64,000 bases of DNA from NCBI RefSeq assembly GCF_036323735.1, contig NC_086019.1:237069102-237133101 (forward strand), given 5' to 3'. Origin of the DNA: Rattus norvegicus (taxonomy: Eukaryota; Chordata; Mammalia; Rodentia; Muridae). Below the pieces are notes generated by a model. That model saw only the letters and a program-made list of their open reading frames with translations, was not told the DNA's origin and ran no database searches. Positions 9,925 to 20,600 of this stretch are shown here, in pieces (positions within the stretch are counted from its first letter, which is position 1; each line of letters starts with the position of its first letter). Position numbers and translations under genes: made by a program.

Positions 9925-10812
9925 ACAGCGCAAACAAAACCAAACGGATCAAAGAACTAAAGACAGTAGTTAGCACTACGCCATTCTTAGGAGGAAGCGA
10001 GGGAAATGAATGTCCGTGGCACTGCCTTTGGCAACGCTTTCTTAAACATCAACCCAAAAACATCTAACAGAGGCAAAATGTGGACTTCATCAACATTAAA
10101 CCTTTGTAAAATAAAAGATACCATCAAGATTAGGAAAAAAAAAAGGCAACAACCCGCAGAAAGGTAGAAAGTGGGGAAGTGTACATGACAGTAAAGATAT
10201 GGCGGAATTAGAATCTTGGTGTATTGCCAGCAGGATTGTGGAGCGGTATACTTGCTGTGGAAAACAGCATAGCAGCTCCCCAAAGCGTTCACCATAGAAA
10301 TAGCACGTAATGGGGTCGAGAGATCTCAGAGGGACATGAGCTCTGAGCGTGCACGAGACCCAGCACCACCTCACCCACCACCAACGAACAAAATGGTAAG
10401 CTAAAAAGGGGCAAAAATCCCTTACTTGGAAAAAAGAAACACCACGTGACGCAGCAGTTTTTCTCCTAGGTATATATGCAAAATAGAAATGAATACTGAA
10501 ACAGAAAATCATATGCCCTCATCCACAGGCTATCCATTCATAATAACCACACGACAGAAACCACCCCAATGTTCAACAGATGAGCTGAGAGATAAAATAA
10601 GGCATGGGCTTATACACACATGCAACGCGTTTTATTCAGCTTTAGAAATGAATACGGTATCGATGCACACTGCAGTATGGAATAGCCTAGAAAGCATGGC
10701 AAGCGGAACAATCCAGACACAAACAACCAACACCATTTGGTTGCGCTTACATAGGGACTCTGTGGAGGTTTGCAAAAAGAAATACAAAAGAAATGTAGCA
10801 ATTCCACTGTGA
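9925..10812 (+). mobile_element. Ancient L1 (L1M-like) ORF2 fragment
   Basis: The order of degraded ORF2 segments matches the mammalian L1 ORF2 3' half: acggatcaaagaactaaa, gtggacttcatcaacattaaa, aaggcaacaacccgcagaa, then the ttccacttctgggtatat-like, ttcaacagatgagctgag and ttattcagctttagaaatg blocks. Stops and indels are frequent. The part near 10305-10395 fits poorly and may be a SINE fragment. Confidence 0.75.
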
Positions 10813-10838
10813 CATGATATTTTGTTTCGTTTGTTGGT

Positions 10839-10871
10839 TTCGTTTTTTTTTTTTGTTTTGTTTTGTTTTGC
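10839..10871 (+). repeat. T-rich / (GTTTT)n low-complexity tract
   Basis: A run of T followed by several gtttt units. Confidence 0.9.
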
Positions 10872-11255
10872 CAGTTTTTAGTTTTTACATCTGGGAGGTC
10901 AGGGTTTTCCCTTCACTGAGACCTCTGGGACACTTGTTATTTCCAAGCTAGGTCCCTGTTAGACTGTCCGGAAAGGACATGTCCTAATAGAGGTCTCTGG
11001 ACACTTTGCTTCTTGCTTTGTTTTTCCGGAATCCACAAGAAAGCTCCAATTTTCCTCCTTTATCTAATGGTGTGTTTGTGAATTGGGAAGTGTCCTTTGG
11101 GGAGGTAAGGGCCTGTGGCACAGTGGAAATTTGAGAGGAAATGGAGACCTCCCAAGACAAAGGACTCATTCAAACTCCTCACATGTGTGAGTAAGGGGAC
11201 TCTGGACTGAGCTGGGGGCAGGGAGGCTGCAGAGGTGGGTCTTATGAGAATCTAA
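10872..11255. other. Unique DNA, nothing recognised
   Basis: No gene or repeat was recognised. Confidence 0.4.
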
Positions 11256-11265
11256 CTTAGTACTC

Positions 11266-11461
11266 TTTTTTACAAATTTTTTCTTTTAAATATTTATTTA
11301 TTATACATAAGTCCACTGTCACTGTCTTCAGACACACCAGAAGAGGGCATCAGATCCCATTACAGATGGTTGTGAGCCACCATGTGGGTGCCGGGATTTG
11401 AACTCAGGACCTCGGGAAGAGCAGTCAGTGCTCTTACCCGCTGAGCCATCTCTGCAGCCCC
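11266..11461 (-). mobile_element. B2 SINE, full-length
   Basis: The reverse complement shows the B2 head (ggctgcagagatggctcag), tRNA-like B box and 3' part ending in an A-rich tail (tttaaatatttatttatta on the plus strand). Duplications of cttagtactc flank it at 11256-11265 and 11462-11471. Confidence 0.95.
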
Positions 11462-11471
11462 CTTAGTACTC

Positions 11472-12259
11472 AACAACAGGAACAGTGCTCCACAGTGCTT
11501 TTGTGGAGGTGGAGAGAGGCCCACACTTTATCAACAGATTTAAAATATGAGTTTTCCTCAAGAACCTCTTCCCAGATTCCGTTAAGTGAATCCCGTAACA
11601 CAGCCAGTAGCTTCTTATGCTTCACTAGCACCATGGGGAGGGGACATAACAGGAGAGGTTGTGAATGACATGGACAGACATGATACATCTGGATGACAAT
11701 ATCATCATGAAGACCATTAATTTTACACAGTGAACATACGCTAATTTTTTTTTTAAAGTACCTCCTAAAACTGGCCAACAGCATCAAGAGAGGCAACAGC
11801 TGCAGCAGACTTGTTCATAAGTGTCCTCTGAAATTCTAAGTGTCCACCTCTGTAAGATGTCAGGAGATCGTATATTTTGCAGCTTAGCAAGTGGAGAGCG
11901 AGAGTCAGGGAAAGTCTTCAAAATACAAACAGTCCCCACTGGATAGCTTAATGGCTGGGGAGTGGAAGTGTCTCTTAATATAACATGCCAACAAATAAGC
12001 GAGGGAGAAATAATAGCACTGGAATGTCAACATCTTACAATGCTGAATGAATTAAGGATATAATACCAAGTCTCCAGGGCTCCGAACAACAAACACAGTG
12101 GGTCCTTCCAGGTGAGTGATGCGGAATCTGGAAAGCGGTCTTTGCTTGAACAGTCAACATGGATTCTGACTACCCTCGGGATCCAATTACTAATGCGTAG
12201 GGCAGAGGTCTATACCTGGCTCAAAAGGCCGTTAAGAAAACCAAGTGATTTCTCTACAG
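11472..12259. other. Unique DNA, nothing recognised
   Basis: A 108-codon minus-strand frame at 11470-11796 has no recognisable motif. No repeat was identified. Confidence 0.4.
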
Positions 12260-12424
12260 CAGTGGTTCTCAGCCGTCCTAATGCTGGCACCCTTTAGGAC
12301 TGTTCCTCATTTTGTTATGGCCCCCAATCATAAAAGTATCTCCTTGTTTACTTTATAGCTGTAACTTTGCTACTGGTATGAATTGTAATGTGAGCATCTG
12401 CTTTGCAGGACATCTGACGTGCCA
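12260..12424 (+). mobile_element. URR1-type hAT DNA transposon, 5' part
   Basis: It begins with the terminal repeat cagtggttctcag and follows the URR1 consensus (gctgtaactttgctactgg, ttgtaatgtgagcatctg) until about 12424, where the 3' half is lost. Non-autonomous, hAT-Charlie class. Confidence 0.75.
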
Positions 12425-12524
12425 ATGGGACAGTGCCTTTTGTGAGAGGGAACACAAGCAGAACCTCTGGGCAGGCTGGCCGAGTTCTACTTGAGCAGAC
12501 AGAGGTTGCACGGGGGTTTCGATC

Positions 12525-12590
12525 AGAGGTAAAGTGGGCTCTGAGCATGGGCCCAGTCCTGGGTTTGATTTCTAACACTAAAAACACAAG
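12525..12590 (+). mobile_element. Diverged tRNA-derived SINE (ID/B4-like) fragment
   Basis: A degraded A-box and B-box layout (aggtaaagtgggctctgagc, cctgggtttgatttctaac) followed by a short A-rich tail. Confidence 0.5.
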
Positions 12591-12989
12591 ATGTGTTTCA
12601 TAATTAAGTGACACATTTGTTTATCTGCCACAGCCTTCTTCAGACTTTGTATTCATGTCATTTTAATGATTAAAACTGTATAAAATGATTAGTCCGAAGA
12701 GGGTTATGGCAAATTTCAGTTTGTAATCATATATATACACCCTGGGGAAGCGGGGTCAAGACTCAGGTCTAGGAAAAAAGAATGAAGGGGAGGTGCATGG
12801 GGTGGATGAGGCATTGTGTTCCAAGAGTTAGGCCAAGAGGCAAAGGGCAGTCCTAGCCTTATGCTGGGAAACAGAGCTCAGTCTCCAGGGACCAGAGATC
12901 GGAGGGATTTCGGGAAACTGTTGAACTAAAGAAAAATCAATACAGATTGCAGTCTGGCCATCCAAAGATGTGAAGGGGCTTTCGATTTA
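12591..12989. other. Unique DNA, nothing recognised
   Basis: No gene or repeat was recognised. Confidence 0.4.
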
Positions 12990-13660
12990 ATCAGTGGTAC
13001 ATTCCTGCTGTGGGAACAACCTGGCTGTCCTTCAAAAAGTTAAGCATCACATCACCACATTTTCTAGCTACTTAATTCCTAAAAAATTAATAAGAGGTAC
13101 TCTAAAAGATACGTGAGTATCCATTGCATACGCCCTGGGTGGGGATGACCTCAGTGCCCAGAGAGGATGAAGAGATAGTCACATGGTGGCCTGGATGTTT
13201 CCTGGACTTCTTTAGTGAGGAAAAGACGGAGACCACATGTGTACTCTGACACGGATGAGCCTTGAAAACAGCACTCTAGTGAAGGAAAAAAAACAGAATT
13301 GAAGGATTACATGCTGTATGAGTCCACTTACATGAGTTACCTAGAATAGGTAAATACACAGAGGGAGAGAAACCCCACTTCCAGGGGCCCAGAAGATGTA
13401 TGTGAGGGACATGCCTAGCGGCTTAGTGGGTTGTAGGATCCTTTTAGGATGATATTTTTTTTTTTATTACATTTCGAGTGTTATTCCCTTTCCCGGTTTC
13501 CAGGCAAACATCCCCCTCCCCCCTAGGATGATATTTTAAGACTTTACAGAGGTGGTAATTGTACAATAAAAGAAATATACTTAATATTACTGAGCAACTG
13601 AAACCAGTAAAAAGTGAATTTTTTATGTCTTCTGTAATTATTGAATAGTTTATGAATTTT
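12990..13660 (+). mobile_element. Ancient L1 (L1M-like) 3' region, interrupted
   Basis: Degraded L1 blocks occur in order: acggatgagccttgaaaaca, tgtatgagtccacttacatgag, aggggccagaagatg, then ggtggtaattgtacaataa and tacttaatattactgagcaactg. A 65-bp young L1 insertion with duplicated target lies inside at 13459-13523. Confidence 0.75.
13459..13523 (-). mobile_element. Ultra-short (65 bp) young L1 insertion
   Basis: The reverse complement matches the last part of the young L1 3' UTR: G-rich tract, then atgtttgcctggaaaccggg and aataacactcgaaatgtaa, then a poly-A. Perfect 14-bp target-site duplications (taggatgatatttt) sit at 13445-13458 and 13524-13537. It lacks the last two dozen or so UTR bases seen in other copies before the A tail. 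Confidence 0.9.
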
Positions 13661-14129
13661 GGTTAAAGACTTAAAAATTCATCGTACTCTTTCACTTGTC
13701 TAAAGCCCACTAGGGACCTGCTTTATGACCTCTGCACTTAAAAGACCAACACTTAAAAGACCAACCGTCTAACCTACAAGACGCTCAGTCGAGTCTGGGG
13801 AATGCACATGGACAGTGTTCATAAACCCCGAAGTGTGAAGTAAAAGAAAGTTAAATTTGTTTCTTTTTTTCAAAGTCACTTTCAGTCTTATTTGAAGGTT
13901 TTACTTCAGCTGAGTGAAAGAAACACAATTTTAGCAAATTTAAGAGTCTCTTCTTCTTTTTTTTTTTTTTTCCAGGATTGTATCTGAATTTCTGGTACAT
14001 CCACATCGCCAAAGCGGGAGAGATACATGCATTTACATGACAACGGTCAGCACCAGATACCTGCAGAGACATCCAGAAGCCCAGCTAGTCACTGGAGCAA
14101 AACCACTACAGCTCAGATACTAGCAATGT
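13661..14129. other. Unique DNA, nothing recognised
   Basis: A T run (about 13956-13972) and a short direct repeat (cacttaaaagaccaac, twice near 13735-13765) are the only structure seen. Confidence 0.4.
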
Positions 14130-14340
14130 GACAGCTTATTCCTTCATGGGCTTCCCATGTCCCAGGCATTGGCTAATTGCTTTGCATATGCTAATTTAAT
14201 TTATATATCACACCTTAAAAGCTGTTCTTTCTCCCAACTTTTCAGAGGGAAGAAGCCAGAAGACATGGAATTTACCAGACATGTGTAAGGTCACATAGGC
14301 TAGTGAAGACAGCAGTAACTGGCCTCCCAGAGTTGGCTCC
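14130..14340 (+). mobile_element. MIR SINE, ancient
   Basis: The MIR core order is recognisable: cccaggcattggctaattgctttgcat, taatttaatttatatatcac, then aaggtcacataggctagtga. It is diverged, as expected for a mammal-wide SINE. Confidence 0.65.
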
Positions 14341-14831
14341 TGGATTTACATGTTTTGCAAGTATTGTCACATTCACTTTGGAGGCCCAGCAAGCCTTGTT
14401 TCCCCTTGCACAGAGGCTGAAGAGTCTTCCAGAAGCTTCTATCTCTGGCTTCTGTTCTAGGTGTTCTCTTTGCCAGCCAGGAATTCTTCCCAGAAGTCAG
14501 GCACAAGATCACCTGCCTTTCACCTCTCTCTGTTTGCTTTTCTTCATCCTTCCTACAAAATCCTTTGTAGTCTCTTGAGGAGGGAGGGGTCCTTCTTTTT
14601 GTTAATTTTGCTATTTCCTATCAACATTTCCTCTTGTTTTCAATCATTGGATTCTTTTTCTTTTTTGAAACCAAAGCAAGAAACAGATTCCTTAGTGTAT
14701 GTATGGCGCTGGGGTGGGGTGAGGAGAAGTGAGAAGACGGAATATGTCAGAGGAGATAAAGAAGGCACATGATAATGTTACAACCTGCCTCAGAATCGCT
14801 TCCAGTTACAGCTAGATTAGGCATTCTTAGG
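14341..14831. other. Unique DNA, pyrimidine-rich in part
   Basis: No gene or repeat was recognised. 14500-14680 is T- and C-rich. Confidence 0.4.
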
Positions 14832-15270
14832 GTTTGGATCTGAAACAACTCCAAGGGTTTACGTGTTGAAGGAATTACGTCCCTGAATGCTTTGGGTCTG
14901 AGAGGTGACTGTGGCATAGGGCTCCAGTCCTCTCAGAGGACTGATCTGTTCATGCACTCATAACTGAGTAGACAGCCGAGCAGTGATGGAAACTGAACCG
15001 GGTAGAACCTTATTGGAGCAAGGAGCCACACTGAGGCCATGCCCTAGGTGTGTCCTGTCCCTCTGGCTCTCTCCTCTCTCTCTTATGGCTGCCCTCAGAT
15101 GAGCAGCTCTGTTTTCTACCACAGCGTCTACCATGATGCTCTGCTTTACCACAGACCCATAATTAATGGAACGTGCACTGAAAACTCTCAACCTGTGGGC
15201 CCAAATCCATCTTTCCTCCTTCAAGTTGTTTTCCTGGGTGTTTTGTCAAAGGGATGGGAAGGTGACTGAC
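14832..15270 (+). mobile_element. Ancient LTR relic, probably MaLR-type
   Basis: It runs from agggtttggatctgaaacaac through a tctctggctctctcctctctc block to the 3' end (tttcctccttcaagttgttt, gggtgttttgtcaaagg). No internal ERV sequence is visible. Confidence 0.55.
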
Positions 15271-15469
15271 AAAGCCACCATGCCGGCCGTATTTCGATTA
15301 GCTCCCTAAGGTATCTTGTGAGTGCTCCCAACTAACCACCATCAGTGCTTTGTTCTTTTGTCCGGGGTCTTTTACTCTCTGGTATGTTGACTGTCACCTT
15401 GTCATTAACGTTAATGCCACTTTAATCATTCTTCCTCTCTGTCACAGCACTGTGGTAGGAAAATTGTGT

Positions 15470-15640
15470 TTATTAAATCTAGGGGAGTCTTGGAAGCATG
15501 AAGACTTTAATTCCATCCCCCAAGTCCATGTAAAAAGACAGGCATGGCACATCAGTCACTCTAGTGATGGAGAGGGAGAGACAGGCTCTGCTGTCAGGAT
15601 AGGATAGACAATCTGAGAGCTCCAGGGTAAGCGGAATCTG
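15470..15640 (+). mobile_element. Composite rodent SINE (B3/B1-like), diverged
   Basis: A B3-like part (gcatgaagactttaattccatccccc) continues into a B1-like part (acaggcatggcacatcagtca). The same composite layout appears at 33755-34130. Confidence 0.45.
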
Positions 15641-16220
15641 TTCCTTTAAGTCTGTTCTCTAAAGCCTAATGCTTGCCTACATAACAGAAGTATCTTTGTC
15701 TGCCTCCAAGTCTAGGCTTCCAATTCTATTCTGTTCATTCTTGTTCCCTTGCATTCAGTAGATCATGTGGGATCTCAACTGCTGGAGGATGTGACAATGG
15801 AACAGAGTCATTCCTCCCTGCCAAGGTTATCCATATCAGCCAATAGCCAGTCTGCCACTACAGAAGAGTGGCACCTGTGACAAGTACTGCCAGACTCCGT
15901 AGAAAGTGTTGAAGTCACTTAAGAGCATGAAGACTGTCTTCTGGGACTTTCTATATAGCTCTTGTGTGGCTCTTTTGGTAGTTCTTGAGTGTCACTATAA
16001 AAGGGGAAAGCCTGACCCATGCTTTCTGCTCCTGGCTCAAGATATATAGCCACTCTCTTGTCTTCACATCATGGAATCAACCATCATGAAACATAGCTAA
16101 AACGTGAGATGATGTAGGGCTGTGACCTTATATCTCCAAAACCATGAGCTAAGGAAACGTGTTATTCATAAGTAGCTATGTCTGGTATTTCACTGAAGTA
16201 ACAAAACATGACTAATGCAG
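15641..16220 (+). mobile_element. Probable LTR relic; 3' end recognisable
   Basis: Only the right end is convincing: aaaccatgagctaaggaaac, then ctggtatttcactgaagtaac and aaaacatgactaatgca, a MaLR-type terminus. A TATA-like actataaaagg lies at 15994. The left border is unknown. Confidence 0.4.
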
Positions 16221-16476
16221 TGAATTGCTTCCTTTGTGGACGGCCAGGTTATGACAAGGATGGCAAGCTTTCTCTGTCTTGCACATTGTCTCACATGGCA
16301 ATGATATGAAACAACAGGAAGGACGTCACCAGAGGCCAAACAAATGCCGGTGTCAAGACCTTGGACATCCTCATCTGCAGAACTGTGAGATGAACAAACC
16401 ATTGTTGCAATCTGCCTCTAAGAGGGCAAAAAGCATATGTAATAAAATGAAAATCCAAAATTGTCCAATCTTGAAT

Positions 16477-16479
<3 letters not shown>

Positions 16480-16537
<58 letters not shown>
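16480..16537 (+). repeat. (CT)n microsatellite
   Basis: About 29 CT units followed by a diverged C/T-rich tail to about 16590. Confidence 0.98.
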
Positions 16538-16539
<2 letters not shown>

Positions 16540-16587
16540 CCCCCTTTCCTCCCTCCCTGCCTCCTTTCCTTCCTTTCTGTCTTTCTC

Positions 16588-16682
16588 TTTTTTGGAGAGA
16601 GGGTCTCACTACGTAGCTCATGCTGGCCTTGAACTCATGGAGATCTGACCTCACCTGCTTCCTGTGACACTATATCTGGCTT
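16588..16682 (-). mobile_element. B1 SINE, truncated
   Basis: The plus strand reads agagagggtctcactacgtagctcatgctggccttgaactcatgg, the reverse complement of the B1 (7SL-derived) 3' half. Confidence 0.85.
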
Positions 16683-16701
16683 TATAAGAATAGAAAACAC
16701 A

Positions 16702-16799
16702 GGGGCTGGGGATTTAGCTCAGTGGTAGAGCGCTTGCCTAGGAAGCGCAAGGCCCTGGGTTCGGTCCCCAGCTCCGAAAAAAAGAACCAAAAAAAAAAA
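16702..16799 (+). mobile_element. ID element (BC1-type SINE), young
   Basis: Near-consensus ID sequence with a broken A tail (aaaaaaagaaccaaaa). Perfect 13-bp target-site duplications aatagaaaacaca occur at 16689-16701 and 16800-16812. Confidence 0.97.
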
Positions 16800-16812
16800 A
16801 ATAGAAAACACA

Positions 16813-17602
16813 AACATATCCTCCTAGTGTCACTGGGTATATCAACCACATTCTAAAGCAGATTCCATTTGGCTCCAGTCACTTGTCAACCTAAAACAGA
16901 CTCGATGTTCGTGTGTCTGTATATGTACTTTTCACTTTGTCTTGATATTTTTTTCTTACTGTTTTAAAATTTAGATCATTTTGGTTTTCATTCTGTTTGG
17001 GGTTTTTTTTTTGTTAATTTATTTATTTTTTTTAGAGAAAGAGAGAACACACATGAATACTTGAGTATGAAGATGGGTAGGTTGAGAGTTGGGGAGGATC
17101 TGGGAAGATTTGGGGGAGAGGAAAGAAAGTAATCTAAATATGTTGTGTGAAAAAAGATAAATCAAATCCTTAATAATATATTATCTGTCCAAATATTCTT
17201 AGTATTTTGCAAAGTCCTATGTACTTTATCTGCATAAATTCCATCTAAACTGGTACCCTGGTCACATCCCTGAGGGACTTCATTGACTGCTAAAGACACT
17301 TCCCTTAGAAGACAAATGTGAGATCCAGTGCGGGGGCCATTTTTGTGAGAGCAGTGTGCAGCGGAGCCCTTGGAACTCTTCTGAACATTGCAAAGCTCTT
17401 CCGGCCCCTTAAAGCCTCGGGACCAGCTCGCCTCTGCTCTTTCCTCTTTTTTGTAACAAAATGGTACCAGTGAGTTGGCACAGAGGCAGCACTGTGGGTG
17501 CCGGAAGCACCCTAAACTTAGCTTGAATAAAGAGAAGACAGCAGCACAGCGGTTAATGTGCCTGGTGCTCTGGTTTTCACCAACGAGTCAGGCATTCTTC
17601 AA
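16813..17602. other. Unique DNA; possible LTR-like piece at 17310-17580
   Basis: Most of it is T-rich unique DNA. From 17310 to 17580 several CpGs are retained (gtgcgggggcc, cttccggcccc, gcctcgggaccagctcgcc) and a gaataaagag polyadenylation-like signal lies at 17523, a layout that could be an LTR. No borders were confirmed. Confidence 0.3.
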
Positions 17603-17735
17603 GGGCCAGTGAGGTGACTCAGTGGCTAAAGTCACCCACTTAGCAAACCCTGAGACCCTGTATGGGAGTGGGGAGCTGACTCCCAAGTTGTCCTCTCACA
17701 GATGTCATGGCATGTGTGTGCACACCCTGAAGGGG
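17603..17735 (+). mobile_element. B3 SINE, diverged
   Basis: The B2/B3 head (gggccagtgaggtgactcagtgg) and the tail region (tgtgtgtgcacaccctg) are recognisable. Confidence 0.65.
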
Positions 17736-18019
17736 ATTGTTGTGACAAAGAAGGTATCCAGTACACACTAGACAAATTAGTGAATGAATTGGGAGGAACC
17801 ATTGGGAAATATAAATCAATATTTATAGAATATACATAAAGGGTATGTAGAAGACAGAGTATGGGACTGGATTGCAGAGAACTCTGAGACGTTCAGGGGA
17901 AAGGAGCAGACACTAAGGCAATTTAAGATTGTTACTACTTTATCAGGAACTGTTAGATGCTAGGGAATCTGGAGTAATAAGGTAGGGGCTGGGCTACTCT
18001 GAGGTCAGAGGTGAATATA
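17736..18019. other. Unique DNA, nothing recognised
   Basis: No gene or repeat was recognised. Confidence 0.4.
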
Positions 18020-18770
18020 TGTCTTATAGCTTATAACATATCTTATATGTCTATATATAATTAAATATTATATGCATATATAAAATATATACTATATTTT
18101 ATAATATAAATTTATTTTACATAATGTACAATATTCTATGCATGTATATGTTATATATAAAATATATTGTATGTCATAAAATATGCACATAACATATATC
18201 ATACAAATATGCATATAATATATAATATACATATACATATATGTATATTACACATAAAACATAACATAGACTATGTATAATTATAATTATATTATATAAA
18301 AATAAATATATATATAATATATAACATCTAATATAAATTATATATATAATTTGGATTATTTTATTGTACTCTTACTGAACCCAAGTCCAGCCGTTCACTG
18401 CTGAGAATCCAATATCCAAAATATTTATTATATATTATACATTACATATTACATATTATATTTCATGTTACATATTACACATTACATATTACTTATTATA
18501 TCACGTCATATCATATATAATATATATTATATCCTACATTTAATAATATTTTATATTGTATATTAATTTAATAATACATATTTCCATTACATATAATTTT
18601 ATAATATGAAATATATACTATATAAGATATAGTATATCATATTATATACTACTTATAAAATATATTATGTCATATAATATATTACATATGAAATATATTA
18701 TGTCATATAATGTATTACATATAAAATTAGGTATATATCCTGTATATATATATATAGCTGCTTTGAAAAG
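18020..18770. repeat. AT-rich low-complexity block
   Basis: About 750 bp made almost only of A and T with irregular tatata, catata and attacat units. One island (18358-18422) is of normal composition and resembles 20200-20256. Confidence 0.9.
18368..18420 (+). repeat. Unassigned interspersed motif, copy 1
   Basis: A 53-bp stretch containing tgaacccaagtccag that closely resembles 20205-20256. The family is unknown to me. Confidence 0.6.
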
Positions 18771-18849
18771 GCCCAGGAATTAATTTCTCTGATAGTCCTT
18801 TTCTTTTTATGCTTTACATTGCTTTTAAAAGTCATGTGTGATTTAATGA

Positions 18850-19402
18850 TGGCATTCGCCTATGTATTTGCTGTATTCTGGCTGTGTCTCTCAGGAGAGA
18901 TCTACATCCGGTTTCTGTCGGCCTGCACTTCTTTGCTTCATCCATCTTATCTAGTTTGGTGGCTGTATATGTATGGGCCACATGTGGGGCAGGCTCTGAA
19001 CTGAGAACGGGACCCCCATTGAAGGAATCAGAGAAAGGACTGAAAGAACTTGAAGGGGCTTGAGACCCCATATGAACAACAATGCCAACCAACCAGAGCT
19101 TCCAGGACTAAGCCACTACCCAAAGACTATACATGGACTGACCCAGGGCTCCAACCTCATAGGTAGCAATGAATAGCCTAATGAGGGCACCAGTGGAAGG
19201 GGAAGCCCTTGGTCCTTCCAAGACTGAACCCCCAGTGAACGTGAATGTTGGGGGGAGGGCGGTAATGGGGGGAGGATAGGGAAGGGAACACCCATATAGA
19301 AGGGGAGGGGGAGGAGTTAGGGGGATGTTGGCCTGGAAACTGGGAAAGGGAATAACAATCGAAATGTAAATAAGAAATACCCAAGTTAATAAAGATGAAA
19401 AA
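18850..19402 (+). mobile_element. Young L1 3' end with 5' inversion (twin priming)
   Basis: 18850-19000 is the reverse complement of the L1 3' UTR part equivalent to 1729-1879. 19001-19402 continues in plus orientation from the part equivalent to 1896 to the A-rich end. The junction shares ctgaa between the two halves, and about 11 bases are lost. Imperfect 15-bp target-site duplications aaaagtcatgtgtga (18827-18841) and aaaagttgtgtgtga (19403-19417) bound the whole. This is the structure left by twin priming during L1 integration. Confidence 0.93.
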
Positions 19403-19417
19403 AAAAGTTGTGTGTGA

Positions 19418-19535
19418 GGGGTATGTGGACGTCAGATGACAACTTTTGCAGGGTTCGTTCTCTCCTTCCACCTTGTGGGTCCAAGATACTGAACTCAGGT
19501 CCTTGCTGGCGAATTCCTTTGCCTGCTGAACTATA
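19418..19535 (-). mobile_element. B3/B2-type SINE fragment
   Basis: The text ctccttccaccttgtgggtcc and actgaactcaggtccttgc is the inverted central part of a B2/B3 SINE. It is diverged. Confidence 0.55.
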
Positions 19536-19549
19536 TTCCTTTCATTTAG

Positions 19550-19752
19550 ACGGGGGTCTCATACATATCGGGTTGGTCCTGAACTTGCTACACAGCTAAG
19601 GGTGACCTTGAACATCTACCCCTACTTCCTAAGTTCTGGTTTTACAGGTGTATGCCAGCCTTCCAGTTCATCCAGTGCTGCGGATTGAACCAGGGCTTTG
19701 TCCACACTGGAAGAGGACTCTGCCAACTGAGTGCAGCACCAGACCCTGATTC
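19550..19752 (-). mobile_element. B4 SINE (B1 plus ID-like part)
   Basis: A B1-like inverted segment (gggtctcatacatatcgggttggtcctgaacttgc) is followed by a tRNA-like inverted segment (gctgcggattgaaccagggc). This is the B4 fusion layout in minus orientation. Confidence 0.7.
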
Positions 19753-20204
19753 CCTTCCCTTGACAACTCTCGGTAGAGGTGGAGTCCTCCACATACTGTG
19801 GGATCCTGAGCCCTGAAGCGGATGAGGCCACTGTAGGTGCTTTTGGCCATGTTGAAGGAAGACATCTTCAGTTCTTTAGGATTCTCTACAGAGTTCAGAA
19901 AGGCTCTCATTCAGACATGCACACACATACACACGCTGCTAATTAGCTTGGGATAACACATAAAGATGGTTTTATTGAAGTCAGGTGTAGCAGATTTGCA
20001 TGACATCCTCCCTTTCACCGATCGAGTAGAAGGAGTGTTATCCTAATGAAGGTTCACACTGATCCAGAGGGAACCTTTGCCAGTTTCCATTCCTAATCTT
20101 GCGTTGTTTTCATTTTGTTCATTTTGTTCTAGGCCACTGACAACGTTATCTTTGGTCCGAACCTGTTCCTCCAAAAGCGATAGTTGTTGACCACAGCTTA
20201 CTGA
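19753..20204. other. Unique DNA, nothing recognised
   Basis: No gene or repeat was assigned. gatggttttattgaag at 19966 could be a polyadenylation signal on the minus strand. Confidence 0.35.
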
Positions 20205-20256
20205 ACTCTTAATGAACCCAAGTCCAGTCACTCATTGCTGAAAGCTGATACCCAAA
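20205..20256 (+). repeat. Unassigned interspersed motif, copy 2
   Basis: It resembles 18368-18420, sharing actctta, tgaacccaagtccag and a cattgctga / cactgctga block. It ends just before the ID target site. Confidence 0.6.
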
Positions 20257-20281
20257 GACTGAGAGGTAAGAAGAAAATCAA

Positions 20282-20369
20282 GGGGTTGGGGATTTAGCTC
20301 AGTGGTAGAACACTTGCCTAGCAAGCACAAGGCCCTGGGTTCGGCCCCCAGCTCTGAAAAAAAAAAAAA
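20282..20369 (+). mobile_element. ID element, slightly diverged
   Basis: ID body with a few substitutions (agaacacttgcc, tcggcccccagc) and an A tail. Target-site duplications aagaagaaaatcaa occur at 20268-20281 and 20370-20383. Confidence 0.96.
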
Positions 20370-20389
20370 AAGAAGAAAATCAAGTTTTG

Positions 20390-20600
20390 AAATTTTTATT
20401 TTATTTTTAATTATCTTTCTGTGTCTGTGTGTAGATGTGTGCATGCAAGTGCTGGTGCCCGTGGAGGTTAGAGGGGTCAGATTCCCCTGGGTCTTAAACC
20501 ACAGGTGGTTTTGAATTACCTGATGTGGATGCTGCGAATCAAACATGCATCCTCCGGAAGAGCAAATAATATTTTTAATGGCTGAGCCATCTCTCAAGCC
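20390..20600 (-). mobile_element. B3 SINE
   Basis: The inverted tail (tgtgtctgtgtgtagatgtg) comes first, then the body and the inverted head ggctgagccatctctcaagccc. Confidence 0.8.
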
